A DNA stretch of 64,000 nucleotides from SIG587 sp045531585 (GTDB lineage: Bacteria > Bacillota > Clostridia > Oscillospirales > Acutalibacteraceae): NCBI GenBank assembly GCA_045531585.1, contig JAZSEH010000018.1, positions 4,540 to 68,539 on the forward strand. Direction: 5' to 3'. Shown piece by piece: positions 25,109 through 33,032 of this stretch (the first letter of the stretch is position 1; every line of letters starts with the position of its first letter). The notes under the pieces were generated by a model. The model was not told where the DNA came from. It saw nothing but the letters and a program-made list of their open reading frames with translations, and made no database searches. Both the position numbers and the translations under genes were made by a program.

Positions 25109-25609
25109 TCACTCCTTTAAACTTACTTCTGTGTTAGTATACACTACTTTGCCCCTATGTTTCAAGCCTTTTTTTAATAAAAAAAGGATTTTTTTCAAGG
25201 CTTTTGCAAAAAAGACAAAAATTCTTAAAAAAAAGCCACAAATCAGGTTATAAAAACTGCGAAATGCAGTTTTTGCAGCTGTATAGCCACGTAGAAACAT
25301 CCTAAAAAGATAGCTTAGAAAAGCAAAGAAAAGGTGGGATATGGTAAGGCGCGTAAATACTGCACCAATGGTTATTCCAACAAAGACAAAGCCACGGAGC
25401 ATTCCTGCGGTAACGGCAAGGAGAAAACAAAAGGTAATAAAGGCGGCAAATACAGAAAATAGTATATCCTGAAAAAATACCGCTATATTTCCAAAGGTGC
25501 GAACACTTCTTAAGCTACGCAGAACGTCATAGCAAAGACAAAGCACCGCACCCAGCGCACAGGACAGCAGAAAGGCCAGGGACTGGTCCTTAACACTTAT
25601 TTCCCACAT
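25109..25609 (-). CDS. yabQ: Spore cortex biosynthesis protein YabQ
   Basis: The 166-residue membrane protein has about four hydrophobic segments and the YabQ hallmark near residues 18-45: GAVLCLCYDVLRSLRSVRTF, then FFQDILFSVFAAF. A lysine-rich C-terminal tail faces the cytoplasm. In Bacillus YabQ lies in the outer forespore membrane and is needed for cortex. The ATG overlaps the yabP stop (TAATG) and divIC follows by 6 bases. Confidence 0.93.
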   Translation of the reverse strand: MWEISVKDQSLAFLLSCALGAVLCLCYDVLRSLRSVRTFGNIAVFFQDILFSVFAAFITFCFLLAVTAGMLRGFVFVGITIGAVFTRLTISHLFFAFLSYLFRMFLRGYTAAKTAFRSFYNLICGFFLRIFVFFAKALKKILFLLKKGLKHRGKVVYTNTEVSLKE

Positions 25610-25884
25610 TAGCGGAAAAGCTTTGAAAGAAAGCCACCGCTTCTTTCCTTATCTGTGGTATACACAAGGGCATATATACTACCGTCAAGAAGCATATCTC
25701 CTGTTTCGGTATTAAAACGGGTTATATGCAATTGCTCCCCACGTATGGTAAGCTGTCCAAGGCAGGTTTGAACACAGACCTCGTTCTCATCAAAATTATT
25801 GACCTTTGCTACGCCGCTTAAATCCAGCTTTTTTCTGTTTTCCATTATAAGATTATGGGTTTTATCTGTTATTTCACCCGACAT
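25609..25884 (-). CDS. yabP: Sporulation protein YabP
   Basis: The 91-residue product belongs to the YabP/YqfC family. The signatures are HNLIMENRKKLDLSGVAKV (residues 9-27), VNNFDENEVCVQTCLGQLTI and ITRFNTETGDMLLDGSIYAL. In Bacillus YabP is made in the mother cell under sigma-E and is linked to YabQ. It overlaps yabQ by one base. The 41-base leader contains the palindrome CCAATATATTGG, but I see no convincing sigma-E promoter. Confidence 0.93.
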   Translation of the reverse strand: MSGEITDKTHNLIMENRKKLDLSGVAKVNNFDENEVCVQTCLGQLTIRGEQLHITRFNTETGDMLLDGSIYALVYTTDKERSGGFLSKLFR

Positions 25885-25925
25885 AAAAAATCACCCCATA
25901 CCAATATATTGGCACAGGGCAAGGT

Positions 25926-26168
25926 TTATTCAATTATTCTGTAGAGGGCGGCGGCATCATCCTTACGGACAACCTCGCTTACCTCGGTTATTTCAAATCG
26001 TACCGTACGGGTACCGAAGGTTATTTCAACCACGTCACCCACCTTAACGTCATAGGAGGCACGGGCCACCTTGCCGTTAACGGTAACACGACCTGCATCG
26101 CAGGCTTCGTTGGCAACGGTGCGCCGCTTAATTACACGGGACACCTTTAAATATTTATCAAGACGCAT
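25926..26168 (-). CDS. rqcP: S4-domain RNA-binding protein RqcP (YabO)
   Basis: The 80-residue product is almost all S4 domain: MRLDKYLKVSRVIKRRTVAN, then RVTVNGKVARASYDVKVGD and VEITFGTRTVRFEI. RqcP/YabO binds stalled 50S subunits and works with RqcH in adding alanine tails to stalled chains. Gene position before yabP matches Bacillus subtilis. It lies downstream of the HU terminator, so it depends on read-through or on an unrecognised promoter. Confidence 0.95.
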   Translation of the reverse strand: MRLDKYLKVSRVIKRRTVANEACDAGRVTVNGKVARASYDVKVGDVVEITFGTRTVRFEITEVSEVVRKDDAAALYRIIE

Positions 26169-26192
26169 AAAAACATTTCCTCTTTAAAAAAT

Positions 26193-26217
26193 AAAGCCGC
26201 CCAATACGGACGGCTTT
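26193..26217 (-). terminator. Terminator after HU
   Basis: A 10-base stem (26193-26202 with 26208-26217, with G-U pairs on the RNA) is followed on the minus strand by TTTATTTTTT. It separates HU from the rqcP operon and probably leaks. Confidence 0.75.
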
Positions 26218-26236
26218 AAATTATGCTTTACAAAAC

Positions 26237-26512
26237 TTATTTTGCAACGGCATCCTTGAAAGCCTTACCGGCCTTGAAAACAGGAGCCTTGGAAGCAGCG
26301 ATCTTAACGGTCTCCTTAGTTCTGGGGTTGATACCGGTTCTTGCAGCACGCTCACGAACCTCAAAAGTACCAAAGCCTACGAGCTGAATCTTGTCGCCCT
26401 TAACCATTGCTTCTTCAACAGTGTCGATGAAAGCAGCGAGAGCCTTCTCAGCATCCTTTACCTGAATTCCTGCCTTACCGGCGATTGCAGCAACTAATTC
26501 TTTTTTGTTCAT
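26237..26512 (-). CDS. hup: DNA-binding protein HU
   Basis: The 91-residue product is a typical HU: MNKKELVAAIAGKAGIQVKD, then VGFGTFEVRERAARTGINPR with the DNA-contacting arm (residues 44-70), and ending with a lysine-rich helix. HU dimers bend and compact DNA. The frame is open to 26566, but the ATG at 26512 has a GGAGG site and gives the family length. A good promoter and terminator make it a separate unit beside the yab block, a frequent arrangement in Clostridia. Confidence 0.98.
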   Translation of the reverse strand: MNKKELVAAIAGKAGIQVKDAEKALAAFIDTVEEAMVKGDKIQLVGFGTFEVRERAARTGINPRTKETVKIAASKAPVFKAGKAFKDAVAK

Positions 26513-26595
26513 TGTCTTTATACCTCCATTATTTTTTGAGTATCGGTAACAAAAAACCCGATGCATTATTGCGATTTACCAAATCGTACATACTA

Positions 26596-26624
26596 AATTT
26601 ACCATATTCTTTTGAAAAAATCAA
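26596..26624 (-). promoter_or_regulatory. Promoter of HU gene
   Basis: On the minus strand TTGATT (26619-26624) and TAAATT (26596-26601), 17 bases apart, lie about 85 bases upstream of the HU start. Confidence 0.6.
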
Positions 26625-26691
26625 TAGATTATATGCAATTTTCCGTAAAAAGTCAAAAATACGGCAAATTTACTTGAAATTACCACTGTTT

Positions 26692-28362
26692 TTAGTGAAT
26701 AATATGCAATCTTTCAAGGACTTTGGCAATTTTTTCACCCTTAGGAAAGGCCATAACATCCTGCTTATCTATGGCTCTAAGGAGTACAAGCGCCACAAAA
26801 TACACGATTACTGCCACCAAAACAGCCAAAATTGTGTAGAATCTCGAGTCACCCAAAAGAGCGGTAACGCCATAGGCGGCAGCACCGCAAAGCAAAGCAG
26901 CTATAGAGGGCTTTAGTATACTTGTAATTAAATCGGGCACCGTTTTGGTAAAGATTATAAGACAAATTAAATTTGCAATAGCGATATATACATAACAGCA
27001 CAGGGTGCCTATTGCAGAGCCTAAAATATTAATATCACCATTACTTACCAATATATAATTCACTACTATTTTAACAACTGCTCCAATAGCAATATTTATA
27101 ACAGGGACAATTTGTTTTCCTATTGCCTGAAGCATATTTGTAAGGGGCATTGCTATACCTGAAAATACAGCCGCAAGGCCAAATACGGTAAGCATTGGGC
27201 CGCCTATCTCAATAGCCTCCCTGCTACCGTAAACAAGGCCCATAATGGGGGTGCCCAAAAAGGCAAGTCCCAAACCTGCAGGCAGAGCGATAAGGCTTGT
27301 AAACTTTATCATACTGCTCATATTACGCTTAACTTCGGGCATATCACGGTTGGTCCAGGAGGTAGCAAGAACAGGCAAAGCACTAACACCCATAACCGAT
27401 GTTATTGTGGGAACAAGGTTAAACAAAGTAAAGGCCTGTCCCCTTACGCCATACAGGTAATTGGCAACGTCAGCAGAGGTTTCAACATTTTCAGATATGA
27501 TGGTGGAATAAAGAGAACGAATATACTCTGCATCCTTGGCGATAAGACCCTTAACCATTGTAACATCTACAAGGGAGGCCACGTTTTGCGCCAAAGAACC
27601 CAGGGCAATGGGGATGGCTATTGTAACAAGTATTTTAAGGGTTGCCCCACCGGATATAGCATTGGGAGAGGCTGAATATTCCTCATCACTAATAAGACCC
27701 TTATCTCTTTTGAATTTTATTATGAGATAAAGCGCTCCAAGGGCGGTACCCACGGTTATACCCAGCATTGCGCCTGCTGCGGCATAGGAGGCGGTTTCGG
27801 CAGAGTTATCTCCCCTGACGGCGATAACTATACCTGCAAAGCCAAGACCTAAAGCAAGCTTACCCAGGGCTTCTATAATATTAGAAACTGCGGTGGGTGT
27901 CATATTGCGCATACCCTCATAGTATCCGCGATACACTGACATTACACAGCAAAACAGTATTGACGGAGCAATTACAAGAATTGCGGGGAGAGTTCGCCCA
28001 TCACCTGTTACCATAAAGGAAAGGTAGGTAACCGCCGCCATTATTACAAAACCCGCAAGGCCCGTTACAAGAAATGAAATCCTTGAAATACGCAGGGTTT
28101 GTTTTACGTCATTAAATCGCTTTTTTGCCACATTTTCTGCAACCATACGGGAAATAGCAATGGGGAGTCCAGCCATTGCAAGGGAATAAATAGGCAAAAA
28201 AATATCATAGGCCGAGGAAAAATAGCCAAAGCCCAAAGTTCCTATAAGGCTGTTTAACGGTATTTTAAAAACTGCACCGATAACCTTTACAAGCAGCGTA
28301 GCGATGACAAGTATCGTAGCTCCATATTCAAAGCTTTGGTGTTTTCTTTTGTTTTGTTCCAT
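26692..28362 (-). CDS. spoVB: SpoVB/MurJ-like polysaccharide flippase (MOP superfamily)
   Basis: The 556-residue membrane protein has about 14 helices and MOP/MviN signatures: GAVFKIPLNSLIGTLGFGYFSSAYDIF near residue 30 (split), YRGYYEGMRNMTPTAVSNIIEALGKL near 145 (split), and AMPLTNMLQAIGKQIVPVIN near 410. These proteins move lipid-linked sugars across the membrane; SpoVB is required for spore cortex. The Bacillus equivalent in this chromosomal position is YabM, also of this family, so either name could apply. It starts 2 bases after the nucleosidase gene with a GGAGTAA site. Confidence 0.9.
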   Translation of the reverse strand: MEQNKRKHQSFEYGATILVIATLLVKVIGAVFKIPLNSLIGTLGFGYFSSAYDIFLPIYSLAMAGLPIAISRMVAENVAKKRFNDVKQTLRISRISFLVTGLAGFVIMAAVTYLSFMVTGDGRTLPAILVIAPSILFCCVMSVYRGYYEGMRNMTPTAVSNIIEALGKLALGLGFAGIVIAVRGDNSAETASYAAAGAMLGITVGTALGALYLIIKFKRDKGLISDEEYSASPNAISGGATLKILVTIAIPIALGSLAQNVASLVDVTMVKGLIAKDAEYIRSLYSTIISENVETSADVANYLYGVRGQAFTLFNLVPTITSVMGVSALPVLATSWTNRDMPEVKRNMSSMIKFTSLIALPAGLGLAFLGTPIMGLVYGSREAIEIGGPMLTVFGLAAVFSGIAMPLTNMLQAIGKQIVPVINIAIGAVVKIVVNYILVSNGDINILGSAIGTLCCYVYIAIANLICLIIFTKTVPDLITSILKPSIAALLCGAAAYGVTALLGDSRFYTILAVLVAVIVYFVALVLLRAIDKQDVMAFPKGEKIAKVLERLHIIH

Positions 28363-28364
28363 AT

Positions 28365-29057
28365 TTACTCCTTAATTTTGTCAATAACCTGAAGTATGGC
28401 TTGTGACAATGAAACGTTTCCGTATGTATTCATATCTCTATAGCTTTCGCCTGCATTTTCACCTGCATCATCGGATATTTTACGGAGTGCAACAAAGGGT
28501 ATGCCCGCACTGCGGCATATATCGGCAATCGCCGCCGTTTCCATATCACAGGCAATGGCACAGTAATTATCCCTAAGGCTATCCCTTAAGGCGGCGTTGC
28601 TTACAAAGCAGTCGCCTGTGGCAAGAGTACCCTCCTTAATACCCGGTAGCACCTGCTCAAAAAGCGCACAAAGGCCCGCATCGGCCTTGAGAACGGCATC
28701 CTGACCGGGCTTTTGGCAGGGGGCATAGCCAAGACCCGTAAGGTCAAAATCGTGCTCCAAAAAGGCGTTACCCAAAACAGTCTCGCCACGGGTAACCCCT
28801 GATATACCACCTGAAAGGCCAAAGTTAAGAATGGCCTCGCAGCCGCTCATTATAAGTGCGGCGGTACCTGCGGCAGCATTGGCTTTACCTACGCCGCAAT
28901 AGAGGGAGTAAACCGTAACACCGCCAAAGGTGTATGTATGACCCGTTTTACCAAGCAGGGTTATAGGTTGGGGGTCGTACTTTTGTATATCCTTTAAAAA
29001 AGGAGCGTATTCCCCGTCATCAGCGATAATTACGCCCACAGTTTTATACATACTCAT
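28365..29057 (-). CDS. MTA/SAH nucleosidase-type purine phosphorylase family enzyme
   Basis: The 230-residue product has GVIIADDGEYAPFL at the N-terminus and CGVGKANAAAGTAALI near 56. Further on are NFGLSGGISGVTRGE (near 78) and the catalytic region CDMETAAIADICRSAGIPFV, then ALRKISDDAG with its aspartate near 201. This is the layout of methylthioadenosine/S-adenosylhomocysteine nucleosidase, which cleaves adenine from these by-products of SAM chemistry. A futalosine hydrolase or related activity cannot be excluded. It lies between a terminator (upstream) and spoVB (2 bases downstream). Confidence 0.88.
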   Translation of the reverse strand: MSMYKTVGVIIADDGEYAPFLKDIQKYDPQPITLLGKTGHTYTFGGVTVYSLYCGVGKANAAAGTAALIMSGCEAILNFGLSGGISGVTRGETVLGNAFLEHDFDLTGLGYAPCQKPGQDAVLKADAGLCALFEQVLPGIKEGTLATGDCFVSNAALRDSLRDNYCAIACDMETAAIADICRSAGIPFVALRKISDDAGENAGESYRDMNTYGNVSLSQAILQVIDKIKE

Positions 29058-29074
29058 ATTTAATCACTCCGAAT

Positions 29075-29099
29075 AAAAGCGGCATTCCATGCCGCTTTT
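29075..29099 (-). terminator. Terminator of the zinc-ribbon gene
   Basis: An 11-base perfect stem (29075-29085 with 29089-29099) with a 3-base loop. The 3' arm itself ends in TTTT on the minus strand. It starts 3 bases after the stop codon. Confidence 0.8.
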
Positions 29100-29102
29100 A
29101 GA

Positions 29103-29468
29103 TTATTCTTCAATAATAAGTTTTTCTCCGCAGAAGTTGCAGAAAACAGATATTTTCTCAATGGACTGACCGCAGTTTGGGCAGATACGCTTATTGCGCA
29201 TTTCGGCAAGGGCGGCGCGAGCCTCATCAATATCGTTTGACATTTTATCTATAACGGCAATGATACCTGCCATTTCTTCATTTTCGGTATCCTTCATTTC
29301 CTTGTAGCAGGCCTTACCAAGCTTTGCATAGGCTTTTTCCCTTTTAGCCTCCATGGAAGCAATATCAAACCGCTGTTTGGAAACCGAAACGGCCTCCCCT
29401 GTTTTTTTACAGGCTACGTCAAAAACTTCCTTTGCCTTATCAAGGGCGGTATCTAAAAACTCACTCAT
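29103..29468 (-). CDS. Small zinc-ribbon protein with N-terminal coiled region
   Basis: The 121-residue product has a long charged alpha-helical N-terminal part (about 1-85, rich in Lys, Glu and Ala) followed by a zinc ribbon, CPNCGQSIEKISVFCNFCGEK, ending at about residue 116, with two CxxC knuckles. No enzyme motif is seen. Such proteins are common in Clostridia and may act as scaffolds; the function is not known. It has its own promoter and terminator. Confidence 0.85.
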   Translation of the reverse strand: MSEFLDTALDKAKEVFDVACKKTGEAVSVSKQRFDIASMEAKREKAYAKLGKACYKEMKDTENEEMAGIIAVIDKMSNDIDEARAALAEMRNKRICPNCGQSIEKISVFCNFCGEKLIIEE

Positions 29469-29497
29469 ATTTTCATTCTCCTTTACAGGTTTGCTTT

Positions 29498-29526
29498 ATT
29501 TTACCACATAATTATTATTTTTTCAA
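29498..29526 (-). promoter_or_regulatory. Promoter of the zinc-ribbon gene
   Basis: On the minus strand TTGAAA (29521-29526, inside the last codons of the kinase gene) and TAAAAT (29498-29503) are 17 bases apart. An AAGGAGAA ribosome site follows. Confidence 0.65.
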
Positions 29527-30438
29527 GCCGATAAACTCTCTTATAAGGGAGTTTTCGGGAATAACGCTTGTTGGGACGGGTGCAAAGTTCTCTGCCCCGC
29601 GGACAGTTTTCATAAAATAATCGTAGTTTTCATAGGTTAAATCGGCTCCCTGAGCCATTTTAAGAAACCGCTCACGGTACACCCCCACCTCATAGGCGTG
29701 GAGTGTGGCAAGAACTATATCTGCCTGATCCTTATAGGCGTAAAGATATTTTTCCTCTGCTCGGACAACTCCTGTCCAAAAATGGAGGGTACGCTTTATA
29801 TCGGAATTACGGAATATTTCATCCCTCAGGGCACGGCGCATAAGGCGAATTTGACGGCTGGAAAGGATTTTTTCTCCCTTTTCGTTATAAATCCCCTCAC
29901 TTACGCTGATATATATTTTCAGAATATTATCCTGCCCTAAATGCTCGGTAACTTTGGGATTAAGGGCGTGAAGCCCCTCCACAATGGCTATACCGCCGTT
30001 TGTAATATCAACGGTATTGGTTTTATCGCTCCGTGCGCTTTTAGTAAAATCAAACACGGGAGTGCAGGTTTTCCCATCTTCAATAAGCTCACCAAGACAG
30101 TTTTCCAGCAACGGCAAATCTAAAGCATTTACGCTTTCGGTATCCTTCCTGCCGTCAGGCAAAAGGGGTGCATCCTGTGCGCTTAAATAAAAATCGTCAA
30201 GGGAAACAACACTACTGCTTTTACCAAGGTCCAAAAGGGCGGCACGCAGCAGATTGGCAGTGGTGGTTTTTCCGCTGCCCGAAGGCCCTGCAATAAGAAC
30301 TATTTTAACCTTTTCGTTATTGGCAACCCTTTGGGCGGTAGAGTTTATTATATTGTGGTATTTTCGCTCCTCCATATCCACAAACTGTTGAAGGGAGCTT
30401 GTTACCAGGTTATTTATCTGTAACAGGGTATTTTTCAT
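29515..30438 (-). CDS. Uridine kinase/phosphoribulokinase-family nucleoside kinase
   Basis: The 307-residue product has the P-loop IAGPSGSGKTTTANLLRAAL (about 49-68), SLDDFYLS (near 81), IVEGLHALNP (near 153) and RLMRRALRDEIFRN (near 205), as in uridine kinase. It ends with RGAENFAPVPTSVIPENSLI and REFIG. Clostridial relatives often carry an extra N-terminal TGS/SAD-like half, giving about 550 residues; here only about 40 residues precede the kinase domain. The substrate is not certain. It overlaps hemZ by 29 bases. Confidence 0.85.
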   Translation of the reverse strand: MKNTLLQINNLVTSSLQQFVDMEERKYHNIINSTAQRVANNEKVKIVLIAGPSGSGKTTTANLLRAALLDLGKSSSVVSLDDFYLSAQDAPLLPDGRKDTESVNALDLPLLENCLGELIEDGKTCTPVFDFTKSARSDKTNTVDITNGGIAIVEGLHALNPKVTEHLGQDNILKIYISVSEGIYNEKGEKILSSRQIRLMRRALRDEIFRNSDIKRTLHFWTGVVRAEEKYLYAYKDQADIVLATLHAYEVGVYRERFLKMAQGADLTYENYDYFMKTVRGAENFAPVPTSVIPENSLIREFIGLKK

Positions 30439-31885
30439 AAAATTCTTTTATTCCTTCTTTACGGTTAATAAGCTGTTCAAAACGGGAGGTATACTCATAA
30501 GGATATTTGAAGTTAAATATTCTTGAAATATTACCGTCAACAGGGCTTTTAAGCTTAGTGACGGCCGAGGCACCGCACGCAAGTATTGTATGCGTTTCGT
30601 CCATAATGTATACATTGTAGAGGCACTCGGCACCCTTTACCGCATAGCCCACGTTTTCAAGGTTGCCCACCGTTTTGCTCTGTCGATACATATAATATGG
30701 TAAAATGCCCGCTTTTGTTAATGCGCTATGGGCGTACTCCACCATTTGGGCGGCCTGCCTGCCCTGCTGCGCATCATGCTGAACACCGCTTGTGCTTAAG
30801 GTTGAAGCCCTTTTCATTGCAAGAGAATGGACCGTTATGCTTTCGGGTGCAAGGGCTATAAGTTCATCAATGGTAGCCTTAAAGCTCTCGGGGGTATCCC
30901 CGGGAAGGCCTGCAATAACGTCCATATTTATATTATCAAAGCCTATTTCCCTTGCAAGGGCAAAGGCCTGCCTTGTATCTTTAGCAGTATGGCGACGGCC
31001 TATATTCTCAAGCACGGCATCGTTCATGGTCTGTGGGTTTATGCTTATTCTGCTAACCTGATGTTTTTTCAGCACCCTTAATTTTTCGGCATCCACAGTA
31101 TCGGGACGGCCTGCTTCAACGGTAAATTCAAGCACACCGCTTAAATCAAAATTATCCTCTATGGAGGAAAGCACTCTGTCAAGCTGTAAAGCAGTTATGC
31201 TTGTGGGTGTGCCACCACCCATATAAACGGTTTTAAGTTTAAGGCCGCACTGCCTTGCATAATCCGCAGTACAGGCTAACTCTTTACAAAGAAGCTCCAC
31301 GTAATCGGGTACTAATTTGCCTGCCTTATCAATGGAATGGGAAACAAAGGAGCAATAGGCACACCGTGTGGGGCAAAAGGGGATGGAAAGGTAAAGACTA
31401 AACCAATCACCCTTGGATTTTTCTATAATTGTATGCTCGGTGCCAAAGGTCTCACGGCAGAGGGATATTTTATTTTCCTGAACAAAAAGCTGGTTTTTAA
31501 AATATTCCTCGGTGCTTTGCTGACCCTCACTGCGGCAGAGCTTGGCATAAAGCTTTGCAGGGCGCACCCCTGTTAATATTCCCCAATCGGGCTTATAGCC
31601 CGTAAGGGTAACAAAGCAGTTAAACAGGCACTTGGCTATGGTAAGCTCACAAAGCTTATCGTCGGCATCGTTGGGGAGTTTTTCCTCCCTTTTATCAGTT
31701 TTGTCCTGAATGTAAAGCTCCGCTGAGCAAAGGGTTTCCTTTTCTCCCCTTTCAAGGCAGGTAACTGCGGTAAGCTGAGTAATTTCCACCGTGTCTATAA
31801 TATTTATTTTTTCAAAGGGCAGAAAAATTCTGCATAGCTTTTCGGTCTCATAGCAAAAGCTATGGCCTATTGTGCAAAGGTTCAT
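30410..31885 (-). CDS. hemZ: Radical SAM coproporphyrinogen III dehydrogenase-like protein HemZ
   Basis: The 491-residue product has an N-terminal domain of about 165 residues containing WGILTGVRPAKLYAKL. A radical SAM core follows, with the cluster motif CPTRCAYC (cysteines 171, 175, 178), MGGGTPTSI, FTVEAGRPDT and NMDVIAGLPGDTPESF. HemZ/HemN-type enzymes oxidatively decarboxylate coproporphyrinogen III without oxygen, though many HemZ proteins have no proven activity and heme genes are absent here. It lies 2 bases after the MBL gene in the recJ-rel operon. Confidence 0.9.
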   Translation of the reverse strand: MNLCTIGHSFCYETEKLCRIFLPFEKINIIDTVEITQLTAVTCLERGEKETLCSAELYIQDKTDKREEKLPNDADDKLCELTIAKCLFNCFVTLTGYKPDWGILTGVRPAKLYAKLCRSEGQQSTEEYFKNQLFVQENKISLCRETFGTEHTIIEKSKGDWFSLYLSIPFCPTRCAYCSFVSHSIDKAGKLVPDYVELLCKELACTADYARQCGLKLKTVYMGGGTPTSITALQLDRVLSSIEDNFDLSGVLEFTVEAGRPDTVDAEKLRVLKKHQVSRISINPQTMNDAVLENIGRRHTAKDTRQAFALAREIGFDNINMDVIAGLPGDTPESFKATIDELIALAPESITVHSLAMKRASTLSTSGVQHDAQQGRQAAQMVEYAHSALTKAGILPYYMYRQSKTVGNLENVGYAVKGAECLYNVYIMDETHTILACGASAVTKLKSPVDGNISRIFNFKYPYEYTSRFEQLINRKEGIKEFYEKYPVTDK

Positions 31886-31887
31886 TT

Positions 31888-32496
31888 TTATACTCCTGCT
31901 AAATAGGGATTGTAGAGTTTTTCCTCATGCAAGGTGGTTTTATCCCCGTGACCGGGATAAAGAATATAATTCTCCTTTAGATTTTTTAAAAATCTTAACG
32001 AGGAAAGCATTGCTGCATTATCGCTTGTGGGAAAATCGGTACGGCCTATGGTGCCCTGAAAAAGGGTATCACCTGTAAACATTACCTCACCCATTACAAA
32101 GCAACTGCACCCGGGAGAATGTCCCGGCGTGTTGTACGCCGTAACCGAAAGGTCGCCCACCTTAAAGCTTTGCAGGTGGGTAAGTTTTACGTCGGCATTG
32201 AATGGAGGAATATCCTCCCCAAAATAGGAGCCCAGATTAAACACAGGGCTTGAAAGTGCGTAGTCATCGCTTTCGTTTATGTATATTTGAGCGCCGCATT
32301 CCTCACGGATAATGGGGGCGGCCTTAATATGGTCAAAGTGGCCGTGGGTTAAAAGAATGGCTATTTCATTTTGGCTGTTGGCGGCAACAAAGGCTTTAAG
32401 CCGCTCAGTATACTCATACGGGTCAATTATCAGCGCACCGCTTTGTCCCTGCACCATATAACAGTTTGAGCTTGTAACCTCTACAGAAATATTCAT
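31888..32496 (-). CDS. MBL-fold metallo-hydrolase (glyoxalase II-like)
   Basis: The 202-residue product from the ATG at 32496 has the metal-binding THGHFDHIKA (near residue 53), an NTPGHSPG region (near 126), MFTGDTLFQGTIGRTDFPT and YILYPGHGDKTTL (near 180): the histidine/aspartate set of glyoxalase II-like enzymes. The substrate may be a thioester such as lactoyl-thiol, but is not certain. The ATG overlaps the dtd stop (TGATG), and GGGAG is the ribosome site; a TTG 15 bases upstream is open but less likely. The neighbour dtd is a common partner in Clostridia. Confidence 0.92.
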   Translation of the reverse strand: MNISVEVTSSNCYMVQGQSGALIIDPYEYTERLKAFVAANSQNEIAILLTHGHFDHIKAAPIIREECGAQIYINESDDYALSSPVFNLGSYFGEDIPPFNADVKLTHLQSFKVGDLSVTAYNTPGHSPGCSCFVMGEVMFTGDTLFQGTIGRTDFPTSDNAAMLSSLRFLKNLKENYILYPGHGDKTTLHEEKLYNPYLAGV

Positions 32497-32954
32497 CACT
32501 TTTTCTCCCAAACATCGGTATCAAGTATTATGGTAACGGGGCCGTCGCCCTCCATTGATACCTGCATATCGGCACCAAACTCCCCCGTTTGCACCTCTTT
32601 CACACCGTTTGCCCTTAGCTCATCGCAAAAAAGTCGGTAAAGACGGTCGGCCTCCAAGGGTGCCATTGCACCGATAAAGGATGGTCGGTTACCCTTTTTG
32701 GTATCGGCACAAAGGGTAAAGTTTGAAACCACAAGGGCGCCGCCCTCCACCTGAAGGAGGGATAAATTCATTTTATCCTCCTCATCGGTGAATATTCTGA
32801 GATTTGCCACCTTTTGTGCAAGGAGGCGGGCCTGAGAATCAGAGTCACCCTCACCTACACCGAGAAGGATTAAAAAGCCTTTATTTATTGCGCCTGTAAT
32901 TCGTTCCTCCACCGTAACCTTAGCGGAGGAAACACGTTGGATTATTGCTTTCAT
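32496..32954 (-). CDS. dtd: D-aminoacyl-tRNA deacylase
   Basis: The 152-residue product has MKAIIQRVSSAKVTVEERI, the SNFTLCADTKKGNRPSFIGA region (near 76-95) with the conserved SQFTL-like motif (here SNFTL), and near the C-terminus GEFGADMQVSMEGDGPVTII with the cross-subunit Gly-Pro. DTD removes D-amino acids and glycine from mischarged tRNA. It is separated from rel by a 78-base gap holding a palindromic repeat, and its stop overlaps the MBL start. Confidence 0.97.
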   Translation of the reverse strand: MKAIIQRVSSAKVTVEERITGAINKGFLILLGVGEGDSDSQARLLAQKVANLRIFTDEEDKMNLSLLQVEGGALVVSNFTLCADTKKGNRPSFIGAMAPLEADRLYRLFCDELRANGVKEVQTGEFGADMQVSMEGDGPVTIILDTDVWEKK

Positions 32955-32959
32955 ATTCT

Positions 32960-33009
32960 ACTCCCTTCGTCACGGCTCACGCCGCGACACCTCCCTCAAG
33001 GAGGGAGGC
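32960..33009. repeat. Intergenic palindromic repeat
   Basis: The gap between rel and dtd contains a compact structured element. Its right part is an exact 8-base inverted repeat, CCTCCCTC (32990-32997) and GAGGGAGG (33001-33008), and its left part starts CTCCCTTCG followed by a G+C-rich imperfect palindrome (CGGC...GCCG). It is far richer in G+C than the surroundings. Similar GAGGGAGG-type palindromes recur between genes in many gut Clostridia, from memory; copies elsewhere in this genome cannot be seen here. It is not followed by a T-run. Confidence 0.6.
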
Positions 33010-33032
33010 CTCTATAGGAAATTAAATTATAC

